Positions 40,376 through 52,800 of a DNA stretch of 64,000 nucleotides are shown in pieces. The DNA is taken from contig CM046856.1 of assembly GCA_025617745.1 (NCBI GenBank), positions 37,132,208-37,196,207 of the forward strand. Direction: 5' to 3'. Under the pieces are notes generated by a model. That model was given only the letters and a program-made list of their open reading frames with translations, ran no database searches and had not been told where the DNA came from. This DNA is from Heliocidaris erythrogramma. Taxonomy: Eukaryota; Echinodermata; Echinoidea; Camarodonta; Echinometridae. Position numbers and translations under genes: made by a program. Every line of letters starts with the position of its first letter. The first letter of the stretch is position 1.

Positions 40376-43193
40376 AAAACAAGTTTCTTTGTTTTTGTAT
40401 GTAATAAGTTTCCTAAAATGTGTGATTGAGAAGAATCCTGTGCAAAAGATTATGAGAAAAAAGAGCAAGCATTGACCCTTATTGTATTGGGGGGGGGCAC
40501 AGAGGCCCCCTTAGACAAATTTTGCGGTGCATTTCACGCCGTGCCACTTTCTGATTTTTTTCTTTCAGAAGTATTGATCATAATCCTAAAATCATAAAAG
40601 TATTGATGAAAATTGAAAGTGAGTGAAAATGTAGGACAGGAAAATATGAGAATGGAGAGATGAACGTACGGACTCTCATTGTAATACATTTGTATTAGTT
40701 TTAAGGTCTGACTTGTAAGAGAATGGATGAACATGAAGGAGTGAGTAAAGCAACTTTAATATTGCAAAAGATTGATTTTGGATCTGAATTGATCCCGAGG
40801 CCCCTTGCATAAGATTGTCGAGATTTAACAGAACTCCATAGTTCAAATGCAAATCAACTCTCAACCAATCACAATCTTGTATTTGGGACTTGAATCCTAT
40901 CTTTTAAGTGCAAATCAAATAGACCTGTTTACTAAGTGATTCAAATTTATGGATGTTTCTTTCCTGGGGACCTAGTAACGAGGTATTCCAGTAACCTGTT
41001 ATTAATGAATGAACTATAGTACTCGGAATCCAGTTCGCATACATTACTTGTTGCTGAAGCTTTCAGGTGGTCAAGAACAACCTTTGTTTCAAAAGTATGC
41101 ATAAAATTTGAATAACTTAATAAACAGGTCTATTGAGGGAAGACGGTGGTGAAAGTTTGAACAAAGTTGGTCAGTCGACTGTGACATAATAAATTGGGGA
41201 CTACTCTCTCATCTATTATACAAGATATCGTGAAATTCAAGTTGCCTCCTTGGCACATTTTCCTTGCGGTATTGTTACAGGTCCTCCAAAGACAGAAGGA
41301 TCATACAAGGTCATAATTGTTTTTAGTGATTTTAGTTATTCTGTGTGTTAGAACAAATGGGAAATTAGCAGACACTACATTCAGGGAGCATCACTGATTC
41401 ACAAATTTAAAATTTCAACTTTCAACGATGAATACCATTCTTTTTAGTCAATTTTGTTAAAACTGTCAGCAATCTGTTCCTTTGATTGTTCTGCTTTCCT
41501 TCAAAGAAACTTGGCCCTTAATTGTAATGTTATGCCCAAGGCCCCCAGGTACAATAAAAAATAAGACGAGACAGCAGTTTGACACATGAACAAATTAAGA
41601 TAACAGAACAATGAAATATTGAGAATAATTTACAAATTTATTGATACAAAGAAGTACACTTTCCCTTAAATCAGGCATCAAGATCAAGGTGTAATATATG
41701 CTGAAGAATCAAACATGAGGAATGCATAGAAATACCACAAGGATACGGGTTTCACTGGATGGAATAGTAATGGCATAGTACACTGTGTGAGCTCCAGTAG
41801 GACTTGCATGTTTTTGTACATGTCCATGTGAGAAGAATTTTTCTACAAGTGCTGGTCGAAAATACATAGCTGTTGATCTCTCCATCTGTTTCACCCGTTT
41901 CCTAGCATTAAATAAACCTTAGATAAACCCTTTCATTATCCAATCATCCAAGAGCATGCAATTACATGTATTTCAATCAAGTGTAGCTTACTTGTACTTC
42001 ATCACTATTGTTTATGAAATCCGAATGATTAAGTACTGTACACACAGCATTTTGAGTGCAAAGATATATAAAGAAGACTCCACTTGACATATACCAGTGA
42101 TGGTAGTTGAGACCAGGGATCTCGAGAACAAGACTAGGAGGAAAACTTATGATTACGTTCATTTAATGTGAGGTCTTCGGGTCGAGACCAGACCAAGACA
42201 CCAAAATATCTACCAAGATAGGTATCGGGGGGGGGGGGGGGGCCCCATCACTGAGAGATGTATAAACACATAGTACAAGCAGCAAATATATAATACATGT
42301 ACATGTGCCGCTATTCTGAGACAAGATCCTTTAGCTCAATGAAATTGAAATTATTCAACAGCACTTTGCGGCATAACTGTAGTAAATAAATGTATGTAAT
42401 CATACAAACCCATCTGAGAAAACTTCATTTACGATTGGGAGAGGTGGAACTCTCGTTATTCATTTCTTGTTTTCATTGCTGCAAAACATTCCATAGCATT
42501 TGGTAAATCAAATCTATTTGATATTTTATCAAATAGAACAATTCTCTCCCCAATTCCCTCCCCTCAAATAAAATAATATTCAAGCAGAAGAAGTGATCCA
42601 TTCCCCACCCCCCACCCCCGATACTGTTACAAGTAGTAAGAAAAGAAAAAAAGTTTAAAAAATACCACATACAGATAGGTCATGCACTGTAACACACTTG
42701 CCATATTTGAAGAAAATAAAAAGGCACAAAGTACAAAGGAAATGTGAGGTGGAATATGAATCAATTACATTCAAACGAGTAACTACGTGCATGCCTGGAC
42801 GGTTCATATCATATCATATCAGCTACACATGAATTGAAAAATCACACACAAATAGTTTCATCTCCACAGAAAATAAAAATATTTTGATGGAGGGAATCCA
42901 CATCTTGATTTCCAAACAAATTGATGAGGTACTCACATCTACTCCAGAAAGTGCATTAATATAAGACATGGTAATAAAAGAAGTAACAAACTTCTAAATG
43001 TCAGTATCACTTTCTCATTCATCTACAGAGAGATCCATCAGAGTACCGGGTAAGACAAAAATATAATGTGACATGTCTTCATCTTTACAAAGATAAGATT
43101 CCTCTTCGGACTTCATGGGAAAATTCACATAAAGTCTCTTTGAAAATGTAAAAGGTAAATGCCATAATACAAGAACAATCTAATTATTTTGTA
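40376..43193. other. intergenic between PABP and DNALI1, tail to tail
   Basis: No coding exon recognised. A diverged TTAA-type MITE lies at about 41130-41525 and a G run at 42228-42242. Confidence 0.35.
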
Positions 43194-43199
43194 TTTATT
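43194..43199 (-). terminator. DNALI1: candidate poly(A) signal of DNALI1
   Basis: TTTATT on the + strand is AATAAA on the - strand, about 170 bases after the DNALI1 stop codon. Confidence 0.45.
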
Positions 43200-43371
43200 G
43201 CAGGGTAGTGGATACTTTTTTTTAAAAATTCCTTTTCAATTCAATACATACTAATTCTACTCAACAAATATATATGTATATACAAGGCAGTATTCATGAA
43301 TACGTAGTTCTACATATGTAACTTTGTACAAGTATACAGAGAGGAGTCCACTCTAGGGATCGCCCGCCATC

Positions 43372-43410
43372 CTACTTCTTGTTCGGAGCAATTATACCTT
43401 CCAGTTGTGT
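43372..43410 (-). CDS. DNALI1: DNALI1 exon 6 (residues 249-260) and stop
   Basis: Acceptor TCCACAG. Encodes TQLEGIIAPNKK and TAG. Confidence 0.92.
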   Translation of the reverse strand, partial: TQLEGIIAPNKK

Positions 43411-46400
43411 CTGTGGAAAATAAAGAGAGAGGAAAAGGAACTTGATTAGCACTGTAGTTAAACTCTGAAAGATAAGCTTCTGAGGGAACCAAGGACACAA
43501 AACAATATTTTGGTCTGTAGGTTTCGTGTTCCATGCGAGTGTACTATATTCAAACCATGAGCTTCAAATATTACTTCTATAAAGAGCAAGTCTAAATACA
43601 CTATGAACAAGGGCAAAAGTGACTCGTGAGTAGACTATTCGACGCATACGTATGGGGAACGACGACAACATCATCAACAACAACAAATCTGGATTGATAT
43701 AACACTGAACATGAAATAGCATCTCATTATTATCTAGTAGCTGCGTTCTGTGTGGGCCGAGCTTGATATGAATTAATTTTTCCCCCTTGTGCTCATTGAT
43801 CCATCAGTCCTTCCCAAGCATACACCAATATATATATATATATATATATATAGGTTATTCAAAGAAGAACCCCAACATAAACTGATACACAAATTAATGG
43901 TTGGACTTCTTAAAAGTGACCTTATGTTTGGAGGACAAAATGTGCACCCCCTCCCCACTTCCACTGTCCAAGCCCGATGTTCTGTCGCCTCTGCTCTGAT
44001 TTTTGGAGCAACAAGCGTCAACTGCTTCATCCTTTTAATAAGAGTCACCACACTTCTGTAACTACATGAACTTATAAGTATCATGTCAACATGAAATCAA
44101 TTTATTGTTTTCACTTCAAAGCTGGATTCATTTTGTTACAGAATTGCAGTAATTTGTACAGAATAAAGAGCTTGAAATTTCTTGCTCCATAAATTAAACT
44201 AAGTTTAACCAGGTTTAACTTGGTGAAGCTCTATGAATACACAAGCCCTTAAGACTATACCTTAAGCTGTTGGTTGGTCCTCTTGAGGAACTGGATCTCC
44301 TCTGCGTGTTTCTTCTCCTCTACCTGTCTCCTCTCTGCTTCTCTCTTCTCGATGGCCTCACACTTGGCCTTGAGTTCATTAACCTGTCGTTCCAGCTCAC
44401 GCTTCTCCTGTTCTAGGTCTGTGATCTATTCAGCAAAATTACACATTCAAATAAAAATTTATGTCCAAATATAGTATAATGATATGCATGCAGGTTTAAT
44501 ACATTTTTTCCTTCATATCCAATTGATTGAATGCTGCTAGCAATTTCAAATACATGTCAGAATGTAATTATTTGCATCAAGGCTTAGCACCAGCGCAAGG
44601 ACAGCAATAGCATCAGCGTTTATTTTGGCTAAGACACTAGAGCAAATATTTTCTAAATCCATGTTTGAACACAATGAACATATTACGGGTTATATGAATA
44701 TTTAGGAGGCTATTAATTCTGGTGAAATATTCCCAGTCAAGAGCCAGAAAGGCACTGATGCTGTGTTAAATGATAAAGAGTGACCTCCTGGCTCTGAGCA
44801 GAGGAAATTCCTGTAAGCATAATCATAATAATATGCTCTTCTTTAGCAAGGGTAGCCTCATCAGCACTAATACTGCTCTTCCTGAGGGCCCTGCTATTAT
44901 TATTAGCCCAGCATCGCTAGGTCCCCATTTAAGACACCTGGGTCAGGAGGGACAAATGTGGGTAAAACATTTTGTCCAAGGATGTAAGCATCAAGCAAAG
45001 ATGGACCCAAAGGCCTTGTGTATGAGAATCATGAGCCTAAATTCACCAATATACCACTCCCACTAAGATAATTAAGATTCTTGACCTTTTTCTCCATATC
45101 TGACTTGCCCTGCTCAGCCTGCAGTGCCTTGCGCATACCGAAGGCTACACTGCTCTCATAGAGGGTCTGGTAAGCAGCTATGGTCATCCTGATCTCATCT
45201 CGAACTCTTAGAAGGAGCAGACCGCGCTCGGCACATTCAATGGTCACTTGACGAATCAACTCATCTACAAAATGAACAAGAGCAGACATGTTTAGCATTG
45301 TTGATCTGTATTAAAGTGCCACCAAGTTTACAAACGGGTATAAAAAGATACTTTTCATGATACAATTTTTCAATAAATTTTTTTTTTTTTCTATTGTTCA
45401 TCTTTAGTTCCTAAAGAGGACCAAATATAAATCTGTGTTATGATGTCTAACTAACTACCTGTATTCATGAACTGATTTTAAATTTCAAAAAGAAAAGAGT
45501 AACTTTTTTGGATGATTTTTTAAAATTCTGCTGCGCTTGTTTTGTTTTCTAAAAAGCAGTTTAACATGTCATGGTTGAACGAGGCCTAACACATATGACA
45601 GCACTTACCAAAGCACTGTGAATAAAGCTCTCTCCTGACTGGACAGATGCCCGTCTCCCTGGCCTGCCTCTGCTGGAGCCTCATGTCCAGCTGCTCCTGT
45701 AGGTTGACCACATCTAGTCTAGTGGCTGGAGTGCTGGACACCTGCTGGACCCACAGCTGACCAGACTCTGTCCATTCCCTGTGGACAAAAGAAAGGTGTG
45801 AATTTTAAGACCTTGTTCAAATCTCAAACAAATGAAGAAAGAAATCTTTCAAGAGAAATCATTTGTAGTCTCATACGTAATAATCTCATTATGTGAAACA
45901 TGGTATTGAATTCATTCACTTCAAAAAATTTGGTGGTTCAAATCCAGCCTGGTAATTGCGTCCTTTGGCAATATATAAATCTATATATTGCCATTCTCAA
46001 CCCAGGTGTGGATATGAAATACCAAATTCCATATTACAATAAAGCATGATCATGGTATGCATCACTCAACTTCAACAAAATTCTCAATGGAAGATCATTC
46101 ACATCTTTTGAATTCCTAATATTTTTCATTCCCTTTTAAAACTTTCTGAAAATTCTGCATTATAGAATATAAATTTTAAAAAAAGTTTGATAAAGCATAA
46201 ACTGATAAAATAATCCCATATTATTTGATTCTACCCCAAGTTGTATGACTCATGCTCTGGAGACATTTACTCTGCCGTCAATACCCCATGTTGACCACAC
46301 TAACCAAATCCTTAATTTCAAACCTGGACCAAACACTAGATTCTTGATCCCAACCCTAATCCTAACCCTAATTGCAATTCTATACCTGTATGTAACCCTA

Positions 46401-47874
46401 CAACTACAAGTATGGCTAGAGTGCCCAAGTCTGCGCAGTGCCCATGTCTGCGCACACGCGTAACTGCGCGATTCTAATAAAACAAAACACGCAACGAACA
46501 CAAACTTTTCATCTTTATCATAGCGATAGGTATTCTTTCCAAAAAACTAGTCAAAATAATGAAAATAGGTCCTATTTCAGCCATTTTATTCACAAGCCTC
46601 AAAATGTTGTCTTTCACGTCAAAACTCCCGAACTGCGTGTAAAGTGAATGAGTGCGCAGACATGGGTACCATTGTTTTTTTCAATGTTGAAATGACGCGG
46701 CCACCGTTTCTTGTGAATATGGCATTGTTCTTGCTCTAATTTTGATGAGATTTTTTTCAAACTTACTCTTTAGAATATCAGGAATAAAATAAAATAAAGC
46801 TTTAGATGAATATTAAAGAAATTCTTGTTCATTTTCCCGTCAAAACCTTAGGTGCGCAGACATAGGGCTCCCCATCATATATTGTGGAAGGAAAATCCCA
46901 AAGCAATTGTTGCCAGGGCATATATGTGGGAGCACCAAGCCCTCTCTTCCTTTCACTATATATCACTGGTACTCCCTCCATAGACCATACTATTATATGT
47001 CTTACATGTACCTGGGAGGCAGGATGGAGTTGAGGATTTCATCTGTCTGCTGTGCTTTCTGAGATTCCACTGGTGGAAGTTTGCTACCTCCCTTTGGAGG
47101 GGGGTTGGGTACAGGGCCGGCGTTGGTTGGCTGTTGAGGCGATGTTTTCAGTGCTCTTGCCTGCAATCAAGTGACAACAACAACAAAAATTGGAGCGATT
47201 GATAAAAATATGGCATACAACATACCACTATCTATTTCAATTGTAGAATAGACTTGGTAAAACTATGGAAAACATGATGAAACCATTGAGATTTGGGTGC
47301 CAGAGAGAGTGGGCAATGAAGGGGTCAATAGGAACAAAGAAGATGAACAAGATAGTTTGATGAGGTAGAAAAAGGAAGAGGCAGAGGAAGGGAGAGGAAG
47401 AGAGAGAGAGAGAGAGAGAGAAAGAGAAAGAGGGAGAGGGAGAGGGAGAGAGAGAGAGAAAGCGGGAGAGAGAAAACAGTAGGAGGAGGAGGAGGAGAAG
47501 GAGGAGGAGAAGGAGAAGGAGAAGGAGAAGGAGGAGGAGAAGGAGAGACTGATGATCTGATCTCTACTCAATAACACATTCTCATTTTATTTTCGAATTA
47601 CTCAGCAAAACTTGTCTTGGTTCACGCACATGCCCGCCTTTGACCGGGTCTGCGACAGCAACAGCAGCTAGATAGGGGGCCTACTTATAGCTAATGTTAG
47701 AGGGCCGGTCCCCCGTCTTCTCTGTCCGTGATGCCGTCCAGCACGATTGCTGCTAAAGTAAACTTCACAAAATATTTCAATTTCACAACTTACCCGAGGT
47801 GTTTTCTTCTCCGTATTTCTGCTGACAAGGACTGGGTTATCATATTTGACCAGTGATGCGTTTGGAGGAATCAT
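43372..47874 (-). CDS. DNALI1: axonemal dynein light intermediate polypeptide 1 (p28 family), 6 coding exons
   Basis: Subunit of inner-arm dyneins of motile cilia and sperm flagella, the p28 homologue that associates with single-headed inner-arm heavy chains. The exons join in frame to 260 residues (human 258). The N terminus MIPPNASLVKYDNPVLVSRN is family-typical. A Pro-rich region (28-60) follows, then QTDEILNSILPP, the QLWVQQVSSTPATR block and CPVRRELYSQCFDELIRQVT. The most conserved core, CAERGLLLLRVRDEIRMTIA, is near 145-164. A charged coiled coil (about 185-248) ends in QLEGIIAPNKK. The frame upstream of the ATG has a TGA 21 bases earlier, fixing the start. All introns are GT-AG. It lies between the two PABP copies, on the opposite strand. 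Confidence 0.97.
43826..43853 (+). repeat. (AT)n microsatellite in DNALI1 intron 5
   Basis: About 28 bases of alternating AT. Confidence 0.9.
44261..44425 (-). CDS. DNALI1: DNALI1 exon 5 (residues 194-248)
   Basis: Acceptor GAATAG. Coiled-coil exon rich in Glu, Lys and Arg (ITDLEQEKRELERQVNELKA to FLKRTNQQLK). Ends before GTATAG. Confidence 0.95.
44915..45005 (-). mobile_element. SINE fragment (- strand) in DNALI1 intron 4
   Basis: CCCCATTTAAGACACCTGGG and CATTTTGTCCAAGGATG are the diverged reverse complement of the body of the SINE at 11798-12151. Confidence 0.55.
45086..45264 (-). CDS. DNALI1: DNALI1 exon 4 (residues 134-193)
   Basis: Acceptor TTGTAG. Carries the best conserved block, from DELIRQVTIECAERG to QAEQGKSDMEKK. 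The donor is the weak form GTCAAG, but the frame joins correctly only here. Confidence 0.95.
45609..45778 (-). CDS. DNALI1: DNALI1 exon 3 (residues 77-134)
   Basis: Acceptor TCCACAG. Encodes REWTESGQLWVQQVSSTPAT through RRELYSQCF. Ends in phase 1 before GTAAGT. Confidence 0.95.
45940..46012 (+). mobile_element. SINE fragment in DNALI1 intron 2
   Basis: GGTTCAAATCCAGCC (B-box region), GCGTCCTTTGGCAA and TTGCCATTCTCAACCCAGGT match the SINE at 11798-12151 with moderate divergence. Confidence 0.6.
46439..46874. mobile_element. TIR-type fragment, GTCTGCGCAC ends, in DNALI1 intron 2
   Basis: GTGCCCATGTCTGCGCAC at 46439 is inverted at 46652 (GTGCGCAGACATGGGTAC) and again near 46851 (GTGCGCAGACATAGG). 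The interior 46459-46553 matches the repeat at 23796-23886. Confidence 0.5.
47012..47160 (-). CDS. DNALI1: DNALI1 exon 2 (residues 28-77)
   Basis: Acceptor ATTGCAG. Pro-rich segment ending DEILNSILPP. Ends in phase 2 before GTACAT. Confidence 0.94.
47370..47550 (+). repeat. polypurine (GA)n/(GGA)n tract in DNALI1 intron 1
   Basis: Nearly pure A/G with GA, GGGAGA and GGAGAA runs. The Ser/Leu-rich frame on the other strand is an artefact. Confidence 0.9.
47794..47874 (-). CDS. DNALI1: DNALI1 exon 1 (residues 1-27)
   Basis: ATG at 47874. Ends KKTPR before donor GTAAGT, phase 0. Confidence 0.95.
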
Positions 47875-47921
47875 TATGTCGAGTTGTAAGTATCAGAATC
47901 CGAGAGAAATGCAGAAAAACC

Positions 47922-48329
47922 GGGCTTTTGCTAAACAGTCGGGTAACGTCGCTTCGCGTTGGTAGAAATTTTCGAACATTTTTCAGGAAGGTGTCTTCAA
48001 GGGGACAAATTAAAAAAGAGTCCATCTCAGTATGATTTTTCCCGTTTTCAGGCCAAAAACGACAAACAAGGGAATAAAGAAAACAGTAGAAGGATAATGC
48101 AAAGAAAAACATGAACTATAAAGAGAGAATTCCCAAAACGAACGCATCTACACTATATACAAATTGTTCTCATATTTTGGGTTAATGTATGCCGACATCT
48201 TTGACTCGTGTCTTGAAGATGTCGATCGATGGTAGTCAGTAGGCTAGACGTAAGTAAAGGTAACAAAACTAGATTAAATTAATTGTAGCTACTAACAGAC
48301 TAATATAATGCTTACCTGTCACCATCTTC
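47922..48329 (-). repeat. inverted duplication, arm 1 (upstream region of DNALI1)
   Basis: About 408 bases starting 48 bases upstream of the DNALI1 ATG. Its reverse complement, about 90 percent or more alike by eye, is arm 2 at 48949-49354. Confidence 0.85.
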
Positions 48330-48365
48330 CCCTGACCCTGAGGCTGAGCTTGAACTTGAAGCCAT
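48316..48365 (-). CDS. possible small first exon, gene unidentified
   Basis: On the - strand ATG at 48365 opens MASSSSSASGSGEDGD and meets a strong donor, ACAG then GTAAGC, in phase 2. Ser/Gly/Asp-rich starts are common and tell nothing about function. Transcription would run toward DNALI1, so it could be an alternative upstream exon of that gene. No acceptor in frame was found. Evidence is weak. Confidence 0.25.
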
Positions 48366-48712
48366 CGTGCGATGATACACCATCCCGGTGGCCTGTACTT
48401 TCACGGATGATGTCTGATGATGATGATGACGATGATCGTGACACAGTGCAAAGCACTTTACGCATGAAAAGATATGCAGCGTAGACCATGTACAGAGCAT
48501 GACTATCCTACACGTACCGTACGTGTATAGGCAGGCTAGGCCTAGTCTGCAAGCACAGACCCTAATTTGACACTTTATCAGAAAATCATTGTGTCTTGAC
48601 AGAAGCCTAATTCAGCTACCTTCTGGTCGGAAGGAGCAGCTATAGTACATGGCCTATAGTAGTCTTACAGTGCAGGCACTCTTTTACGACTGACCAGGGT
48701 TTGTGCATGCAA

Positions 48713-48735
48713 ACTAGGCTAGGCTAGGCTAGGCT
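48713..48735 (+). repeat. (CTAGG)n
   Basis: Four to five tandem CTAGG units. Confidence 0.8.
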
Positions 48736-48948
48736 ATAGGCCATGCGCAACTCAGGCCATTCCACGAATCCGGAAAACTTAAACACAGCTAAAATTATTA
48801 AAATTATTAAACATCTCTGTGTTTTCAATCCAAAGTTCAATAAAACAGTGAGTAATTGAATAATTAATTAATTAATCCAACAATCGATTTATTCATGGCA
48901 TAAGAAATAAAATAATTAATTCATGCTGTCATCAGGCTTTTGCTAAAA

Positions 48949-49354
48949 GGGAAGATGGTGACAGGTAAGCATTATATTAGTCTGTTAGTATAGCTTCAAT
49001 TAATTTAATCTAGTTTTCTTACCTTTACTTACGTCTACTGACTACCATCGATCGACATCTTCAAGACACGAGTCAAAGATGTCGGCATACATTAACCAAA
49101 AATATGAGAACACTTTGTATATAGTGTAGATGCGTTCGTTTTGGGAATTCTCTCTTTATAGTTCATGTTCTTCTTTGCATTATCCTTCTATTGTTTTCTG
49201 TATTCCCTTGTTTGTCGTTTTTAGCCTGAAAACGGGAAAAATCATACTGAGATGGACGTTTTTTCAATTTGTCCCCTTGAAGACACCTTCCTGAAAAATG
49301 TTCGAAAATTTCTACCAACGCGACGCGACGTTACCCGACTGTTTAGCCAAAGCC
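48949..49354 (+). repeat. inverted duplication, arm 2
   Basis: Begins GGAAGATGGTGACAGGTAAG, so it keeps the splice-donor-like site of arm 1, and ends near GACTGTTTAGCCAAAGCC. The unduplicated spacer between arms is about 620 bases. Confidence 0.85.
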
Positions 49355-49411
49355 GAAAAACCGTGGGTTTTTAGACAATATTCATAAAAATCGCAGATAA
49401 GGACGGAGGTT

Positions 49412-49426
49412 GTTGTCAAGGGAAAC
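49412..49426 (+). promoter_or_regulatory. RFX X-box-like motif
   Basis: GTTGTCAAGGGAAAC fits the ciliary X-box pattern RYYNYY-N(1-3)-RRNRAC. It lies 60 bases before an ATG on the + strand and just beyond the copied DNALI1 upstream region. A single motif match of this kind also occurs by chance. Confidence 0.3.
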
Positions 49427-49486
49427 CCATGGAAACATTTCCCAAGGTGCAAAGCGATTCCTTCCCATCATGCTTCATTTATCAAG

Positions 49487-49672
49487 ATGGCGACTTACAC
49501 AGACTGGCAAGGACTGGATGGAACTTGGCCGGAATCCAGCCGGAAAGCCAATTTGAGGAGTGTCAAAAACTATATGATCAAAAAGGAAAAAATGAAAAAT
49601 AGCGATATAAAAAATCACATAACAAACCTGGCACGAGCAAGAAGAAACACATTTATAACTATTAATATTTGA
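49487..49672 (+). CDS. hypothetical 61-residue frame or first exon
   Basis: Opens MATYTDWQGLDGTWPESSRK, preceded by AAG and followed by GCG (good start context), and placed after an X-box-like motif. I do not recognise the protein. The first 38 codons look coding-like, but from 49601 the sequence belongs to a segment that is copied again at 51949, so the 3' part may be repeat DNA that replaced the original continuation. Confidence 0.25.
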   Translation: MATYTDWQGLDGTWPESSRKANLRSVKNYMIKKEKMKNSDIKNHITNLARARRNTFITINI

Positions 49673-49802
49673 AAAATATTTAGTACATTACCAAGTACAA
49701 TACCCTACCAAACATGACGTCTTTCATTTTAAGACAGAGTCCTATTCTTGAAGAGTGTGGTTTAAGTGTATAAAGGGGATAATTTGCATTGGTCCTCTGG
49801 GG

Positions 49803-52800
49803 CTCAGAGAAAATACCGAAGGAAGTGACTAGGTGGAGGTTGAAGAACAAGTGCTACTCTCTCGAAAAAATGATATTTCATCAAAAGTTATATGTCTTTG
49901 ACCATAGCGGACTAGTCTTCTTGCAGACCGACATATTTCCCCTACTCTACATATGCTATATATAGGGGGAGGGGCCGGACAACTTACTTTGAATCGGTCC
50001 GCTAGCCCTCACAGAAAATACCGAAAGAAGTGACTAGGTGGAGGTTGAAGAGCAAGTCCTACTCTCTCGAAAAAATGATATTTCATCAAAAGTTATATGT
50101 CTTTGACCATAGCGGACTAGTCTTTTTGCAGACGGACATATTTCCCCTACTCTACGTATGCTATCTATAGGGGGAGGGGCCAGACAACTTACTTGGAATC
50201 GGTCCGCTGGCGATCAGAGAAAATACCGAAAGAAGTGACTAGGTGGAGGTTGAAGAGCAAGTCCTATTCTATCGAAAAAATGATATTTCATCAAAAGTTA
50301 TATGTCTTTGACCATAGCGGACTAGTCTTTTTGCAGGCGGACATATTACCCTACTCTATACGTATGCTATATATCGGAGAGGGGCCAGACAACTTACTTT
50401 GAATCGGTCCGCTAGCGCTCAGAGAAAATACCGAAGGAAGTGACTAGGTGGAGGTTGAAGAGCAAGTCCTACTCTCTCGAAAAAATGATATTTCATCAAA
50501 AGTTATATGTCTTTGACCATAGCGGACTAGTCTTTTTGCAGACGGACATATTTCCCCTACTCTACGTATGCTATCTATAGGGGGAGGGGCCAGACAACTT
50601 ACTTGGAATCGGTCCGCTGGCGATCAGAGAAAATACCGAAAGAAGTGACTAGGTGGAGGTTGAAGAGCAAGTCCTATTCTATCGAAAAAATGATATTTCA
50701 TCAAAAGTTATATGTCTTTGACCATAGCGGACTAGTCTTTTTGCAGGCGGACATATTACCCTACTCTATACGTATGCTATATATCGGAGAGGGGCCAGAC
50801 AACTTACTTTGAATCGGTCCGCTAGCGCTCACAGAAAATACCGAAGGAAGTGACTAGGTGGAGGTTGAAGAGCAAGTCCTACTCTCTCGAAAAAATTATT
50901 TTTCATCAAAAGTTATATGTCTTTGACCATAGCGGACTAGTCTTTTTGCAGACGGACATATTTCCCCTACTCTACGTATGCTATATATAGGGGGAGGGGC
51001 CGGACAACTTACTTTGAATCGCTGGCGCTCAGAGAAAATACCGAAAGAAGTGTCTAGGTGGAGGTTGAAGAGCAAGTCCTACTCTATCGAAAAAATGATT
51101 TTTCATCAAAAGTTATATGTCTTTGACCATAGCGGACTAGTCTTTTTGCAGACGGACATATTTCCCCTACTCTACGTATGCTATATATAGGGGGAGGGGC
51201 CGGACAACTTCCTTTGAATCGGTCCGCTAGCGCTCACAGAAAATACCGAAAGAAGTGACTAGGTGGAGGTTGAAGAGCAAGTCCTACTCTATCGAAAAAA
51301 TGATATTTCATCAAAAGTTATATGTCTTTGACCATAGCGGACTAGTCTTTTTGCAGGCGGACATATTCCCCTACTCTATACGTATGCTATATATCGGAGA
51401 GGGGCCGGACAACTTCCTTTGAATCGGTCCGCTAGCGCTCAGAGAAAATACCGAAGGAAGTGACTAGGTGGAGGTTGAAGAGCAAGTCCTACTCTCTCGA
51501 AAAAATGATATTTCATCAAAAGTTATATGTCTTTGACCATAGCGGACTAGTCTTTTTGCAGACGGACATATTTCCCCTACTCTAGGTATGCTATATATAG
51601 GGGGAGGGGCGGGACAACTTACTTTGAATCGGTCCGCTAGCCCTCACAGAAAATACCGAAAGAAGTGACTAGGTGGAGGTTGAAGAGCAAGTCCTACTCT
51701 ATCGAAAAAATGATATTTCATCAAAAGTTATATGTCTTTGACCATAGCGGACTAGTCTTTTTGCAGGCGGACATATTACCCTACTCTATACGTATGCTAT
51801 ATATCGGAGAGGGGCCGGACAACTTACTTTGAATCGGTCCGCTAGCCCTCACAGAAAATACCGAAAGAAGTGACTAGGTGGAGGTTGAAGAGCAAGTCCT
51901 ACTCTATCGAAAAAATGATATTTCATCAAAAGTTATATGTCTTTGACCAGCGATATAAAAAATCACATAACAAACCTGGCACGAGCAAGAAGAAACACAT
52001 TTATAACTATTAATATTTGAAAAATATTTAGTACATTACCAAGTACAATACCCTACCAAACATGACGTCTTTCATTTTAAGACAGAGTCCTATTCTTGAA
52101 GAGTGTGGTTTAAGTGTATAAAGGGGATAATTTGCATTGGTCCTCTGGGGCTCAGAGAAAATACCGAAGGAAGTGACTAGGTGGAGGTTGAAGAACAAGT
52201 GCTACTCTCTCGAAAAAATGATATTTCATCAAAAGTTATATGTCTTTGACCATAGCGGACTAGTCTTCTTGCAGACCGACATATTTCCCCTACTCTACAT
52301 ATGCTATATATAGGGGGAGGGGCCGGACAACTTACTTTGAATCGGTCCGCTGGCGCTCAGAGAAAATACCGAAGGAAGTGACTAGGTGGAGGTTGAAGAG
52401 CAAGTTCTACTCTATCGAAAAAATGATATTTCATCAAAAGTTATATGTCTTTGACCATAGCGGACTAGTCTTTTTGCAGGCGGACATATTCCCCTACTCT
52501 ATACGTATGCTATATATCGGAGAGGGGCCGGACAACTTACTTTGAATCGGTCCGCTAGCGCTCAGAGAAAATACCGAAGGAAGTGACTAGGTGGAGGTTG
52601 AAGAGCAAGTCCTACTCTCTCGAAAAAATGATATTTCATCAAAAGTTATATGTCTTTGACCATAGCGGACTAGTCTTTGTGCAGACGGACATATTTCCCC
52701 TACTCTACGTATGCTATATATAGGGGAGGGGCGGGACAACTTACTTTGAATCGGTCCGCTAGCCCTCACAGAAAATACCGAAATAAGTGACTAGGTGGAG

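Noticed and set aside
46355..46373. Telomere-like CCCTAA words (and GGGTTAGGG near 29748)
   Set aside because: Only two or three degenerate units, too short for an interstitial telomere.
47263..47577. Ser/Leu/Pro-rich open frame on the - strand
   Set aside because: Lies on the GA/GGA tract in DNALI1 intron 1; low complexity.
50193..51190. Repeated 69-70-residue open frames
   Set aside because: Each is one satellite unit read in a frame that happens to be open. The period of 205 is not a multiple of three.
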